Source: an uncultured Oscillibacter sp.
GTDB taxonomy: Bacteria; Bacillota; Clostridia; Oscillospirales; Oscillospiraceae
Length of the DNA: 64,000 bases
Direction: 5' to 3'
Assembly: GCF_910584465.1 (NCBI RefSeq)
Contig: NZ_CAJUBK010000005.1
Coordinates: 4,804-68,803, forward strand
Shown here: positions 15,794-24,198 of the stretch, piece by piece
How positions within the stretch are numbered: position 1 is the first letter of the stretch
Layout of the letters: the number at the start of each line of letters is the position of its first letter
Program-made: the position numbers and the translations under genes
Notes under the pieces: generated by a model
Database searches by the model: none
Told to the model about the DNA's origin: nothing
Seen by the model: the letters and a program-made list of their open reading frames with translations, nothing else

Positions 15794-16091
15794 ATGGGGC
15801 TCCTTCCGGGCCCGCAGGCGGCCAGGCGCCCGGGACCATGTCTTGTTGGATCTCCGCCTCCAGGGGCGGGCATATCATGAGCGGAGCCATTGTATCACAG
15901 ATCTCCCTAAAAATCCATAGGGAGATCCGGCGGGATCGGGCGGAGGCCGCGTTTTGTCCCTCCCGCCTTTCGTGCCGTTTGCCGGAAGCCCTGGCGATCT
16001 GGCGGATCGCAGGTCGAAATCGAAGACCGATCGTGATGGGATCGCTGCGGCAGATCCCGATGCGATCGATGACAGGAGGCAGGTATCCCTT

Positions 16092-16568
16092 ATGGAAATA
16101 AAGATCATAGATCTGCCAACGATCGCTGTCATCGGTAAAGAAGGTCTATGTACTGCAGGGAGGAATATCGTTCAACAGTTATGGCAAGAAGCTGATGCTC
16201 ATTTTGATGAGGTGGCTGCTCTTGGGAAGAAAGCTCCAGATGGGACATATGCTGCATTTTGGGGGGCGATGAGTGATGAGAGCAGATCTTTTCGCCCATG
16301 GACCCACCAGTTCACAAGAGGACTGTATCTTGCAGGTGTTGAAACTCATATCGATGCGGCCGCGCCTGAAGGATGGACCAAATGGGTCCTGTCGGCGCGA
16401 AAATATATCGTCGTGGATGTCGAGCCAGACCGATATATCGAAATATTCGACGAGGTGATACAGGATACCATCCCCGGGAAAGGGATGAAACTCGCAGGGG
16501 CGGTGTGCGATCATACCGAGCCTGCGACAGGGAAAAGCAGGCTGTTTTTCCCTGTCGAACCTTTGTAG
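16092..16568 (+). CDS. GyrI-like small-molecule-binding domain protein
   Basis: The 158-residue protein fits the GyrI/AraC effector-binding fold. Features are IKIIDLPTIAVIGKEG at the start, the KAPDGTYAAFWGAMSD region, and a C-terminal strand with the conserved Glu/Asp pocket (YIEIFDEVIQ). Stand-alone members bind hydrophobic cations or drugs, and some hydrolyse cyclopropanoids. AGGAGGCAG precedes the ATG at 16092. Codon use is visibly less GC-rich than in the neighbouring genes, which suggests a recent arrival. It has its own terminator at 16584. Confidence 0.8.
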   Translation: MEIKIIDLPTIAVIGKEGLCTAGRNIVQQLWQEADAHFDEVAALGKKAPDGTYAAFWGAMSDESRSFRPWTHQFTRGLYLAGVETHIDAAAPEGWTKWVLSARKYIVVDVEPDRYIEIFDEVIQDTIPGKGMKLAGAVCDHTEPATGKSRLFFPVEPL

Positions 16569-16583
16569 GAGATCCCGGTCTAT

Positions 16584-16625
16584 CGGGCCGTCCTCCATGC
16601 CGGAGGGCGGCCCGTTTCGTCATTT
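16584..16625 (+). terminator. terminator after the GyrI-like gene
   Basis: A 13-bp stem (16584-16596 with 16602-16614, one G-T pair) is followed by TTTCGTCATTTTG. Confidence 0.7.
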
Positions 16626-16692
16626 TGTCGAAAGACCAGGAACTGGGACGTTCATCAACGCAAACCGTGAACGGGCCCGCGGCTTTGCGCCG

Positions 16693-16721
16693 TTGACAAG
16701 CCGGGGGGCAGATGGTAAGAT
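16693..16721 (+). promoter_or_regulatory. promoter of pyrG
   Basis: A consensus TTGACA (16693-16698) and TAAGAT (16716-16721) are separated by 17 bases. About 80 bases of leader follow before the ATG. A pyrimidine-responsive leader as in B. subtilis pyrG is possible, but no G-run attenuator was clear. Confidence 0.75.
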
Positions 16722-16800
16722 GAACGAGTATATGCAGTCCGGCGGGCGGACCGCCGGATAGACTGAGGATGAGGAAGTACGATAAGATAAGGAGAGCGGT

Positions 16801-18405
16801 ATGGCAACCAAATATGTATTCGTCACCGGCGGTGTGGTCTCCGGCCTGGGCAAGGGCATCTGCGCGGCGTCCCTGGGGCGGCTCCTGAAGCAGCGGGGCG
16901 TCCGGGTGCGGAACCAGAAATTCGACCCCTATATCAACGTGGACCCCGGCACCATGAGCCCCTATCAGCACGGCGAGGTCTTCGTCACCGAGGACGGCGC
17001 CGAGACCGACCTGGATCTGGGCCACTACGAGCGCTTCGTGGACGAGGACCTCTCCGGCAACAGCTCCATCTCCTCCGGCAAGGTCTACTGGTCCGTGCTG
17101 AACCGGGAGCGCCGGGGGGACTACCTGGGCGCCACCGTCCAGATCATCCCCCACATCACCAACGAGATCAAAAGCCGCATCTACGCCATGGCCGGGGACG
17201 ACGTGGACGTGGTCATCTGCGAGATCGGCGGCACTGTGGGCGACATCGAGTCCCAGCCCTTCCTGGAAGCCATCCGCCAGGTCCGGGCCGAGCGCCCCCA
17301 GGGCGACGTGGTCTTCATCCACGTGCCCCTCATCGTCGAGGTCCCCGGCTCCGGCGAGCTGAAGTCCAAGCCCACCCAGCACTCCGTGAAGGAGCTCCTG
17401 GGCCTGGGCATCCAGCCGGACATCCTGGTCTGCCGCTGCGACACGCCCATCACCGCCGACATCCGGCGGAAGATCGCCCTCTTCTGCAACGTGGATCCCG
17501 ACTGCGTCATCCAGAACGCCACCGCCGAGACCCTCTATGAGGTCCCCCTGCTCATGGCCAAGGAGGGCCTGGACGAGGTGGTCTGCCGGAAGCTGGGCCT
17601 GCTGACCCATCAGCCGGACCTGCGGGAGTGGACCGCCATGGTCCAGCGGGAGAAGCGGGCCAGCAAACACGTCCGCATCGCCCTGGTGGGCAAGTACGTC
17701 CAGCTCCACGACGCCTACCTCTCCGTGGTGGAGTCCCTGAACCACGCGGGCACCGCCAACGACGTGGTCGTCGACATCCATTGGGTGAACTCCGAGACCC
17801 TGACGGAGGCGAACATCGAAGAGGAGCTGGGCGGCTGCGCCGGCATCATCGTCCCCGGCGGCTTCGGCGACCGGGGCATCGAGGGCATGATCCGCGCCGT
17901 CCGCTACGCCCGGGAGGGGGGCGTCCCCTATTTCGGCATCTGCCTGGGGATGCAGATGGCCGTCATCGAGTTCGCCCGGGACGTGCTGGGCTATGCCGAC
18001 GCCCACTCCTCCGAGTTCTCCGAGACCACCCAGCACCCGGTCATCGCCCTGATGCCCGACCAGGTGAACGTCACCGACAAGGGCGGCACCATGCGCCTGG
18101 GCCGCTATCCCTGCGAGCTGACGGAGGGCACCCGGAGCCGCGCCCTCTACGGCTCCGCCGAGGTCTCCGAGCGCCACCGCCACCGCTTCGAGTTCAACAA
18201 CGATTTCCGCGCCGAGATGGAGGCCCGGGGCCTGGTCCTGGCGGGCCTGTCCCCCAGCGGGCACCTGGTGGAGATCGTGGAGCTGCCGGACCACCCCTGG
18301 TTCGTGGGCGTGCAGTTCCATCCGGAGTTCAAGAGCCGCCCCGACCGGCCTCATCCGCTGTTTTATGGGTTCGTCAAGGCTTCGGCAGAGAAGGCGGAAG
18401 GATAG
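16801..18405 (+). CDS. pyrG: CTP synthase
   Basis: The 534-residue enzyme makes CTP from UTP, ATP and glutamine. It has the N-terminal synthetase domain (KYVFVTGGVVSGLGKG at residue 3) and a C-terminal glutamine amidotransferase domain. That domain has the nucleophile Cys in FGICLGMQ and the His-Glu pair in QFHPEFKSRP. Length matches the family. AAGGAGAG precedes the ATG. The last 22 codons are duplicated, with mostly synonymous differences, 170 bases downstream. Confidence 0.97.
   Translation: MATKYVFVTGGVVSGLGKGICAASLGRLLKQRGVRVRNQKFDPYINVDPGTMSPYQHGEVFVTEDGAETDLDLGHYERFVDEDLSGNSSISSGKVYWSVLNRERRGDYLGATVQIIPHITNEIKSRIYAMAGDDVDVVICEIGGTVGDIESQPFLEAIRQVRAERPQGDVVFIHVPLIVEVPGSGELKSKPTQHSVKELLGLGIQPDILVCRCDTPITADIRRKIALFCNVDPDCVIQNATAETLYEVPLLMAKEGLDEVVCRKLGLLTHQPDLREWTAMVQREKRASKHVRIALVGKYVQLHDAYLSVVESLNHAGTANDVVVDIHWVNSETLTEANIEEELGGCAGIIVPGGFGDRGIEGMIRAVRYAREGGVPYFGICLGMQMAVIEFARDVLGYADAHSSEFSETTQHPVIALMPDQVNVTDKGGTMRLGRYPCELTEGTRSRALYGSAEVSERHRHRFEFNNDFRAEMEARGLVLAGLSPSGHLVEIVELPDHPWFVGVQFHPEFKSRPDRPHPLFYGFVKASAEKAEG
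18336..18402 (+). repeat. pyrG 3'-end repeat, copy 1 (within pyrG)
   Basis: These 67 bases encode the pyrG C-terminus and match 18506-18572 at all but about ten positions. The offset is 170 bases. Confidence 0.7.
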
Positions 18406-18505
18406 GAGCACCGGCGGGGGCGGGGCAGCCCTCTGCCATCTTTGGCGGCTGCCCCGCAAGGGGCGAGCCAAAGGGCATCCCTCCCGGCGGGGCGGCAAAG
18501 CCGTC

Positions 18506-18572
18506 CCGCCCCGACCGGCCTCATCCGCTGTTCTACGGGTCCGTGAAAGCCTCGGCGGAGAAGGAGGACCGA
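18506..18572 (+). repeat. pyrG 3'-end repeat, copy 2 (remnant)
   Basis: Read in the pyrG frame this copy gives RPDRPHPLFYGSVKASAEKED. Most differences from the real pyrG tail are silent third-position changes. It looks like the tail of a second, once functional pyrG sequence. It ends directly before the lipoprotein start and supplies part of its upstream region, including the GGAGAAGGAGG ribosome binding site. Confidence 0.6.
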
Positions 18573-18573
18573 T

Positions 18574-19314
18574 ATGATGAAGATGATGAAGCGGTGTGCC
18601 CCGGCGGCCCTGCTTTGTCTGCTGCTCCTCACGGCGTGCAGCGAGCCCACGGGGGAGTGCACCTGGTACGCGGCCCACGGCGGCATCGAGCCGGTGCTGA
18701 TGGTGGACGGGGCCCTCTATCACTGGGCCCGCCTGAACGGCACCGGCGTCCCTCTGGAGACGGAGGACGGCCATGTCCTCCCCACCTATCTCCCCCAGGG
18801 CTACGAGGCCGCCGGGGAGCTGGGCCCCGTCTCCAAGGAAGCGCCTGAGGCCGATCTCCAGATCCAGGCGGGGTTCGACGTCACCGGCGTCGTGTTCACC
18901 GACCCGGACCGGCCCCTGGTGGTCTATGTCCACCTCACCACCGACTGGCTTGAGGACACCTATGTCCGCTTCGAGAGCGAGGAGCTGGGGCATCACCTGG
19001 TCTGTTGGGACGGGCGGCTGTTCCAAATCCCCATCGGCTGCAGCCAGACCGTGGAGGAGCTGCCGGAGGGCTGCGTCTCCATCGGGACGCTCCAGTATGT
19101 GGGGGACGACGTCCTGCCGGGAAACGATCTGGAGTGCAACGGCATGGGCGACAGCTTCGGCCACACCCTGACGGGGCGGGAGGTCCTCCGGGACCCGGCG
19201 GACCCGGACACGCTCTACGTCTTCGAGACCCAGTACTGGCGGGAGGGGAGCTGCCCCGCCTGGGAGGTCTGCCGCCCCTGGGAGCCGGGGGCCCCGCCGT
19301 ATCCCGCCGGATGA
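18574..19314 (+). CDS. putative lipoprotein of unknown function
   Basis: The 246-residue protein has a basic start, a hydrophobic segment and a lipobox LLTAC (Cys at about residue 22), so it is likely exported and lipid-anchored. The mature part is acidic and rich in Trp/Tyr, with no recognised catalytic motif. Several bacterial relatives with a YHWARLNGTG-type motif are known only as hypothetical. The ribosome binding site comes from the diverged pyrG-tail repeat. It converges with the XRE gene across a shared terminator. Confidence 0.7.
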   Translation: MMKMMKRCAPAALLCLLLLTACSEPTGECTWYAAHGGIEPVLMVDGALYHWARLNGTGVPLETEDGHVLPTYLPQGYEAAGELGPVSKEAPEADLQIQAGFDVTGVVFTDPDRPLVVYVHLTTDWLEDTYVRFESEELGHHLVCWDGRLFQIPIGCSQTVEELPEGCVSIGTLQYVGDDVLPGNDLECNGMGDSFGHTLTGREVLRDPADPDTLYVFETQYWREGSCPAWEVCRPWEPGAPPYPAG

Positions 19315-19321
19315 CAAAACC

Positions 19322-19347
19322 AGGAGCTCCGGTCTCCCGGAGCTCCT
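19322..19347. terminator. bidirectional terminator hairpin
   Basis: AGGAGCTCCGG and CCGGAGCTCCT form a perfect 11-bp stem with loop TCTC between two convergent genes; A residues precede it, giving a T-run on the minus strand. Confidence 0.7.
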
Positions 19348-19594
19348 ATGCCTGCAATAGTTCTTCCACGTCGACCTCCAGCGCCTGGGCCAGGGCCGAC
19401 AGCTCGATGTCCGTCACGAACCGCTGGCCGCTCTCGATGCGCTGGACCGCGTTCTTATCCACGTCCAGGCCATTCAATTGGAGCAGATCCGCCAAAGCGC
19501 GCTGAGACAGTCTCGGCCTCTTGGATTTGCGCAGGGCGGCTACCAAGCCGCCGCAAAGATTATGCCTCCCGTCCGGGGCGCGGTTTTTATACAT
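19346..19594 (-). CDS. small XRE-family transcriptional regulator
   Basis: The 82-residue protein is almost entirely a helix-turn-helix (about residues 18-78; LSQRALADLLQLNG, then KNAVQRIESGQR). It is divergent from the 84-residue gene at 19700, with an inverted repeat between them. This is the usual layout of a self-controlling repressor and its target. No toxin motif is seen in the partner. Confidence 0.82.
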   Translation of the reverse strand: MYKNRAPDGRHNLCGGLVAALRKSKRPRLSQRALADLLQLNGLDVDKNAVQRIESGQRFVTDIELSALAQALEVDVEELLQA

Positions 19595-19667
19595 AGAAAC
19601 CAGTCCTGACCTTTAGTGATTGTCATTTTGCTGTCGGAAACATTTTATGATATTTCCTGTAGGCATC

Positions 19668-19686
19668 TGACACTCACCAAATGTCA
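19668..19686. promoter_or_regulatory. probable operator of the XRE regulator
   Basis: TGACA (19668-19672) and TGTCA (19682-19686) form an inverted repeat with a 9-base spacer in the divergent intergenic region. Another TGTCA is at 19621-19625. Confidence 0.5.
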
Positions 19687-19699
19687 TAGGGAGGATATT

Positions 19700-19954
19700 A
19701 TGGAAAACTTTTCAGCAAAAGACGATCTGCTGGCCTTCTCCATCGGCGAAGTGGTCCTGGCACACCTGGAGGAGGAAGAGCTGTTGAGGAGCATCGTCGC
19801 CACGTCCGAGACCAAGGCGCTGCAGGCCCTGGAGGACATCTTTTCCATCCTGGATGACGACACCCTGGACGATCCGGAATGCTTCCAGCGGATCGAGGCC
19901 ATCATACGTGTGTTCCAGGGCCTTGGGATCTACAGCCTGCGCCACGATCCCTGA
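19700..19954 (+). CDS. small acidic helical protein, unknown function
   Basis: The 84-residue protein is acidic and Leu/Glu-rich, predicted helical throughout (for example VLAHLEEEELLRSIV, then QALEDIFSILDDD). AGGGAGGA precedes the ATG at 19700; an upstream ATG at 19616 falls in the promoter region and was rejected. It is divergent from the XRE regulator. Low G+C upstream sequence suggests the pair arrived together. No family was recognised. Confidence 0.62.
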   Translation: MENFSAKDDLLAFSIGEVVLAHLEEEELLRSIVATSETKALQALEDIFSILDDDTLDDPECFQRIEAIIRVFQGLGIYSLRHDP

Positions 19955-19991
19955 GCGCGGGAGCACCGACATCTGAACGGAGGGACCCGGA

Positions 19992-21080
19992 ATGGATCAT
20001 ATCCAGCATGTACAAGCCGCCCTGGAGGCCCAGGGCCTGGACGCCGTCCTCCTCACCGGGGAGGCCAACCGCTTTTACGCCTCCGGCTTCTTCACCCCCG
20101 GCGCGGACGCCGCGGCCTTCGTCACGAGACGGGACGCCGCCTTCCTCACCGACGCCCGCTACACCGAAGCCGCCGCCCGGCACCTCAAGGGCATCGAGCT
20201 CCGGGAGATCCGGACCGGCCGCGGGCTGATGGCCCAGCTCCAGGATCTGGTGTTCTGGAAGGGCGCGCGCCGCCTGGGCTTCGAGGACGCCGCCATGACC
20301 GTCCAGACCTACCGGCGGCTGGAGGAGGCCCTCTCCGAGGGCAGCTTCCCCTGCGAGCTGGTCCCCATGTCCGACGCCCTGGGCGCCCTCCGCCAGGTCA
20401 AGGACGCGGAGGAGCTGGCCGCCATGGAGACCGCCCAGGGCATCGCCGAGCGGGCGCTGGAGGACATCCTCCGGGAGATCCGCCCCGGCGTGACGGAGAA
20501 GGAGATCGCCGCCCGGCTCCAGTACCTCATGCTCCACTACGGCGCGTCGGACATGTCCTTCGACCCCATCGTGGTCTCCGGGCCCAACGGGAGCCTGCCC
20601 CACGGCGTGCCGTCGGAGAAGGAGATCCGCTCCGGCGAGTTCGTCACCATGGACTTCGGGTGTGTCTGGGGCGGCTACTGCTCCGACATGACCCGCACCG
20701 TGGCGGTGGGATCCGTGACGGAGGAGATGGAGCGGGTGTACGGGACCGTCCTGGCCGCGCAGGAGGCGGGCATCGCCGCCGCCCGGGCCGGGACCGCCGG
20801 GAAAGCCGTGGACGCCGCCGCCCGGGCCGTCATCGAGGAGGCGGGCTATGGGGACTATTTCACCCACAGCTTCGGCCACGGCGTGGGCGTGGAGATCCAC
20901 GAGGCCCCCAACGCCTCTTCCGTCAACGACAAGCCCCTGCCCGCCGGGGCCGTGATCTCGGCGGAGCCGGGCATCTACCTCCCCGGGAAGCTGGGCGTGC
21001 GCATCGAGGACGTGATCGTGATCGGCCCGGAGGGCTGCCGGGATCTGACCAAGGCCCCCAAGGACCTGCTCGTTTTGTGA
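19992..21080 (+). CDS. M24 family aminopeptidase (Xaa-Pro type)
   Basis: The 362-residue enzyme has an N-terminal creatinase-like domain (about residues 1-125) and a C-terminal pita-bread domain. Metal ligands are visible: Asp in VTMDFG, Asp in CSDMTRT, His in FGHGVGVEIHE, Glu in SAEPGIY and Glu in RIEDVI. Such enzymes remove N-terminal residues before proline in the cytoplasm. It is first in an operon: its TGA overlaps the next ATG. Confidence 0.93.
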   Translation: MDHIQHVQAALEAQGLDAVLLTGEANRFYASGFFTPGADAAAFVTRRDAAFLTDARYTEAAARHLKGIELREIRTGRGLMAQLQDLVFWKGARRLGFEDAAMTVQTYRRLEEALSEGSFPCELVPMSDALGALRQVKDAEELAAMETAQGIAERALEDILREIRPGVTEKEIAARLQYLMLHYGASDMSFDPIVVSGPNGSLPHGVPSEKEIRSGEFVTMDFGCVWGGYCSDMTRTVAVGSVTEEMERVYGTVLAAQEAGIAAARAGTAGKAVDAAARAVIEEAGYGDYFTHSFGHGVGVEIHEAPNASSVNDKPLPAGAVISAEPGIYLPGKLGVRIEDVIVIGPEGCRDLTKAPKDLLVL

Positions 21081-21964
21081 TGCACGACGTCCAGGCAAGA
21101 TCCATCCTCTCCGCCCGGAACGGCATCAACGTCTACCGGGGCTGCACCCACGGCTGCATCTACTGCGACTCCCGCAGCGCCTGCTACCAGATGGACCACG
21201 CCTTCGAGGACGTGGCGGTGAAGCGGAACGCCCCGGAGCTGCTGGAGGACGCCCTGCGGCGGAAGCGGCGGCGCTGCATGATCGCCACCGGCTCCATGTG
21301 CGACCCCTACCTGCCCCTGGAGGCGGAGACCCGGCTGACCCGCCGCTGTCTGGAGGTCATCCGGCGGCAGGGCTTCGGCGCGGCGGTGCTGACGAAATCG
21401 GACCTGGTCCTCCGGGACATCGACCTGCTGGCGCAGATCGAGGAGCGGACCAGGGCCGTGGTCTGCACCACCTTCACCACCTTCGACGAGGACCTCTGCC
21501 GCCTCCTCGAGCCCAATGTCTGCACCACCCGCCGCCGCTTCGAGATGCTCCGCGCCATGCGGGAGGCGGGCGTCCATACCGGCGTCTGGCTCTGCCCCGT
21601 TTTGCCCTTCCTCACCGACACGGAGGAGAACCTGCGGGGGCTGCTGGGGTACTGCCTGGAGGCCGGGGTGGAGGTCATCGTCCATTTCGGCATGGGCGTC
21701 ACCCTCCGGGACGGGGACCGGCAGTATTTTTACCGGCAGCTGGACCGGCATTTCCCCGGCATGAAGTCCCGGTACATCCGGGCCTTCGGGGGCCGCTATG
21801 AGTGCGCCAGCCCCAACGCGGCCCGCCTGACGGGCATCCTCCGGGCCTTCTGCCGGGAGCACGGCATCGTCTGCGGCTCCAAGGCCGCGCTGGACTGGCT
21901 GACGGCCTTCGAGGACAAGGACGAGGGCCTCCAGCTGGACCTGTTCCCCGAAACGACGGGATGA
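21080..21964 (+). CDS. SplB-family radical SAM protein
   Basis: The 294-residue protein has a radical SAM motif CTHGCIYC about 27 residues from its start and the SplB-like order of motifs (RSACYQMDHAF, then IATGSMCDPYLPLE). Relatives include spore photoproduct lyase, but stand-alone members such as this are often of unknown substrate. Its ATG overlaps the M24 stop by one base. A role in DNA or spore repair is possible but cannot be read from sequence. Confidence 0.85.
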   Translation: MHDVQARSILSARNGINVYRGCTHGCIYCDSRSACYQMDHAFEDVAVKRNAPELLEDALRRKRRRCMIATGSMCDPYLPLEAETRLTRRCLEVIRRQGFGAAVLTKSDLVLRDIDLLAQIEERTRAVVCTTFTTFDEDLCRLLEPNVCTTRRRFEMLRAMREAGVHTGVWLCPVLPFLTDTEENLRGLLGYCLEAGVEVIVHFGMGVTLRDGDRQYFYRQLDRHFPGMKSRYIRAFGGRYECASPNAARLTGILRAFCREHGIVCGSKAALDWLTAFEDKDEGLQLDLFPETTG

Positions 21965-21985
21965 AAAAAGAGGAGGGACCCCCTT

Positions 21986-22336
21986 ATGCTCATGCTTTGG
22001 TATCCGAGATGCTCCACCTGCCAGAAGGCGAAAAAGTGGCTGGAGGAACGGGGCCTGGACTGCGAGGTCCGGGACATCAAGCTGGAAAACCCCTCGGCGG
22101 AGGAGCTCCGCGCCTGGCACCGGGCCTCCGGCCTGCCCCTGAAGCGCTTCTTCAACACCAGCGGCCTCCAGTACAAGGCCCTGGGCCTGAAGGACAAGCT
22201 CCCCGCCATGGACGAGGACGCCCAGCTGGACCTGCTGGCCACGGACGGGATGCTGGTCAAGCGGCCCATCCTGGTGGGCGGCGGCTTCGTGCTGACGGGC
22301 TTCCGGCCCAAGGAGTGGGAGGAGACGCTGGGATGA
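21986..22336 (+). CDS. Spx/ArsC-like thioredoxin-fold protein
   Basis: The 116-residue protein has a CSTC redox motif near the start (WYPRCSTCQKAK), the RDIKLENPSAEEL region and a C-terminal RPILV, matching the YffB/ArsC-like branch. It could be a thiol reductase. It lacks obvious RNA polymerase-binding features needed to call it Spx. AGGAGGGA lies upstream. The stop overlaps the dus start (ATGA). Confidence 0.85.
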   Translation: MLMLWYPRCSTCQKAKKWLEERGLDCEVRDIKLENPSAEELRAWHRASGLPLKRFFNTSGLQYKALGLKDKLPAMDEDAQLDLLATDGMLVKRPILVGGGFVLTGFRPKEWEETLG

Positions 22337-23289
22337 CCGTCCGCCTCGACTTCGCCCCCCTGGACGGCATCACGAAGCGGGTCTTCCGCCGGGTGTGGAA
22401 CGAGCACTTCGGCGGGGCGGACCGGTGTTTCATCCCCTTCATCTCCCCCACGGACCAGCACGTCCTCACGCCCCGGGACCGGCGGGAGCTGGAGAGCGGC
22501 GGCCTCCCCCATGTGCCCCAGATCATGGCGAAGCGCGCCGCCGACTTCGTCTGGGCGGCGGAGACGCTGGCGGACATGGGCTTCCCGGAGGTCAACCTGA
22601 ACCTGGGCTGTCCCTCCGGCACCGTCACCGCCAAGGGGAAGGGCTCCGGCCTGCTGGCGGACCCGGACGTCTTGGACCGCTTCCTGGACGAGGTCTTCTC
22701 CGGCACGTCCGTCCCCGTCTCCGTGAAGACCCGGCTGGGCTACAGCACGCCGGAGGAGTTCCCCCGGCTGCTGGAGATCTTCGGCCGCTATCCCATCGCC
22801 TGCCTCACCGTCCATCCCCGGACCCGCCCCGAGAAATACCGGGGCCAGGTGCATCTGGACGCCTTCGCGCTGGCATACGAGCGCAGCAGGGCCCCCCTCT
22901 GCTTCAACGGCGGCCTGACCTCGGTGGAGGACGTCCGGGCGCTGGAGGCCCGGTTCCCGGACCTGGGGGCCGTCATGATCGGCCGGGGGGCCGTGGCGGA
23001 CCCGGCGCTGTTCCGGCGGCTCCGGGGCGGGCCCCCCGCCACGAAGGAGGAGCTGCAGGCCTTCACCGCCGCCCTGTACCGGGGCTATCAGGACTCCTAT
23101 GGCCAAGCCGCCCCGGCCTCCCAGCGGATGAAGGAGGTCTGGTTCTACCTCATCCACCTCTTCGACGGCGGCGAGCGCCTGGGCGGACGGATGCGCCGCT
23201 CCAGGGGGCCGAACGCCTATGAGGACCTGGAGGCCCAGATCTTCCAGGAGCTGGACCTGCTGGACGCGCCCCGGGGCGAACTGGCATGA
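22333..23289 (+). CDS. dus: tRNA-dihydrouridine synthase
   Basis: The 318-residue flavoenzyme reduces uridines in tRNA. Seen are the APLDGITKRVFR start, the catalytic Cys in LNLGCPSGTV, KTRLGY, the TVHPRTR motif and a late GRGAVADPALF. It starts inside the stop of the upstream gene and ends the four-gene operon begun at 19992. Which tRNA position is modified cannot be decided from sequence. Confidence 0.93.
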   Translation: MTVRLDFAPLDGITKRVFRRVWNEHFGGADRCFIPFISPTDQHVLTPRDRRELESGGLPHVPQIMAKRAADFVWAAETLADMGFPEVNLNLGCPSGTVTAKGKGSGLLADPDVLDRFLDEVFSGTSVPVSVKTRLGYSTPEEFPRLLEIFGRYPIACLTVHPRTRPEKYRGQVHLDAFALAYERSRAPLCFNGGLTSVEDVRALEARFPDLGAVMIGRGAVADPALFRRLRGGPPATKEELQAFTAALYRGYQDSYGQAAPASQRMKEVWFYLIHLFDGGERLGGRMRRSRGPNAYEDLEAQIFQELDLLDAPRGELA

Positions 23290-23326
23290 AGCGGGCGGGC
23301 CCGCCGGCATGGGCCCGTTTTCGCCC

Positions 23327-23355
23327 TTGCCAACCGGGGCGGATCGTGCTACACT
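23327..23355 (+). promoter_or_regulatory. promoter of the DUF975 gene
   Basis: TTGCCA (23327-23332) and TACACT (23350-23355) are 17 bases apart, 40 bases before the ATG. Confidence 0.65.
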
Positions 23356-23394
23356 GATCGTAAAGATATCCGCAAGCGATCAGGAGGTCCTATC

Positions 23395-24198
23395 ATGTTC
23401 GAACAGATCGACCGGCAAAAATGCAAGTGGGAGGCGGCGGAGCTTTTGCAGTCCGCCCAGGTGTCCCCCAAGGGCATGACCGCCCTCTACATGGCCCTGG
23501 TCCTGGCCCTGGGGCTCATCTCCGCCTTCGGCGGCTCCGGGTTCCTGGGCATCTTCATCTCCATCCTCACCATGCTGTTGTCCTCCGTCCTGGCGGCGGG
23601 CTTCGTGATGTACTGCATGGCGGTCCGCCGGGGAGAGCGGGCCGAGTATCTGACGCTCTTCGACGGGTTCTCCTTCGTGGGGAAGCTCATCGCGCTGGAG
23701 CTCGTCACCAGCTTCTTCATCATCCTCTGGTCCATGCTCTTCTTCATCCCCGGCATCATCGCCGCGTACCGCTACCGGTTCGCGGAATTCGACCTCTATG
23801 AGAACCCGGGCATCGGCGTCATGGAGGCCATCGACATGAGCAAGCGGCAGACCCGCGGCTACAAGTCCCAGCTTTTCGTGCTGGACCTGAGTTACTTCGG
23901 CTGGATGCTGCTGGCCTCCTTCCCCACCGCGGCCCTGTCCCAGATGGCGGCCCGGGACATGACCATGGAGATGCTCTACGGGATCCCCGCCCCCAGCACC
24001 TATTTCGGCCTCCCCATCCTGGCGCTGGACCTGATCTGCGGCGTCTGGCGGCTGCTGGTGTCCCTGCTCTTCTTCCCCAACTACATCTGTGTCGAACTCG
24101 CTTACTTCGAGACCGCCAAGCGGACCTCCGGCGTCGGCGAGGGCGCAGGGCCGTCCCCCACCTGGGACAGCTGGGATGCTCCCGACGGACTGGGCTGA
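23395..24198 (+). CDS. DUF975 family integral membrane protein
   Basis: The 267-residue protein starts with a short soluble helix (KCKWEAAELL) and has about five to six membrane spans. A conserved loop FIPGIIAAYRYRFAEFDLYENP is recognisable in outline, and the segment around MEAIDMSKRQTRGYKSQLF is characteristic of DUF975. Its function is unknown. It has its own promoter. Confidence 0.83.
   Translation: MFEQIDRQKCKWEAAELLQSAQVSPKGMTALYMALVLALGLISAFGGSGFLGIFISILTMLLSSVLAAGFVMYCMAVRRGERAEYLTLFDGFSFVGKLIALELVTSFFIILWSMLFFIPGIIAAYRYRFAEFDLYENPGIGVMEAIDMSKRQTRGYKSQLFVLDLSYFGWMLLASFPTAALSQMAARDMTMEMLYGIPAPSTYFGLPILALDLICGVWRLLVSLLFFPNYICVELAYFETAKRTSGVGEGAGPSPTWDSWDAPDGLG

Noticed and set aside
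16312..19317. A 1001-codon antisense frame across pyrG and its neighbours
   Set aside because: It spans several real genes and an intergenic region and its composition is that of a reverse-complement shadow of GC-rich codons.
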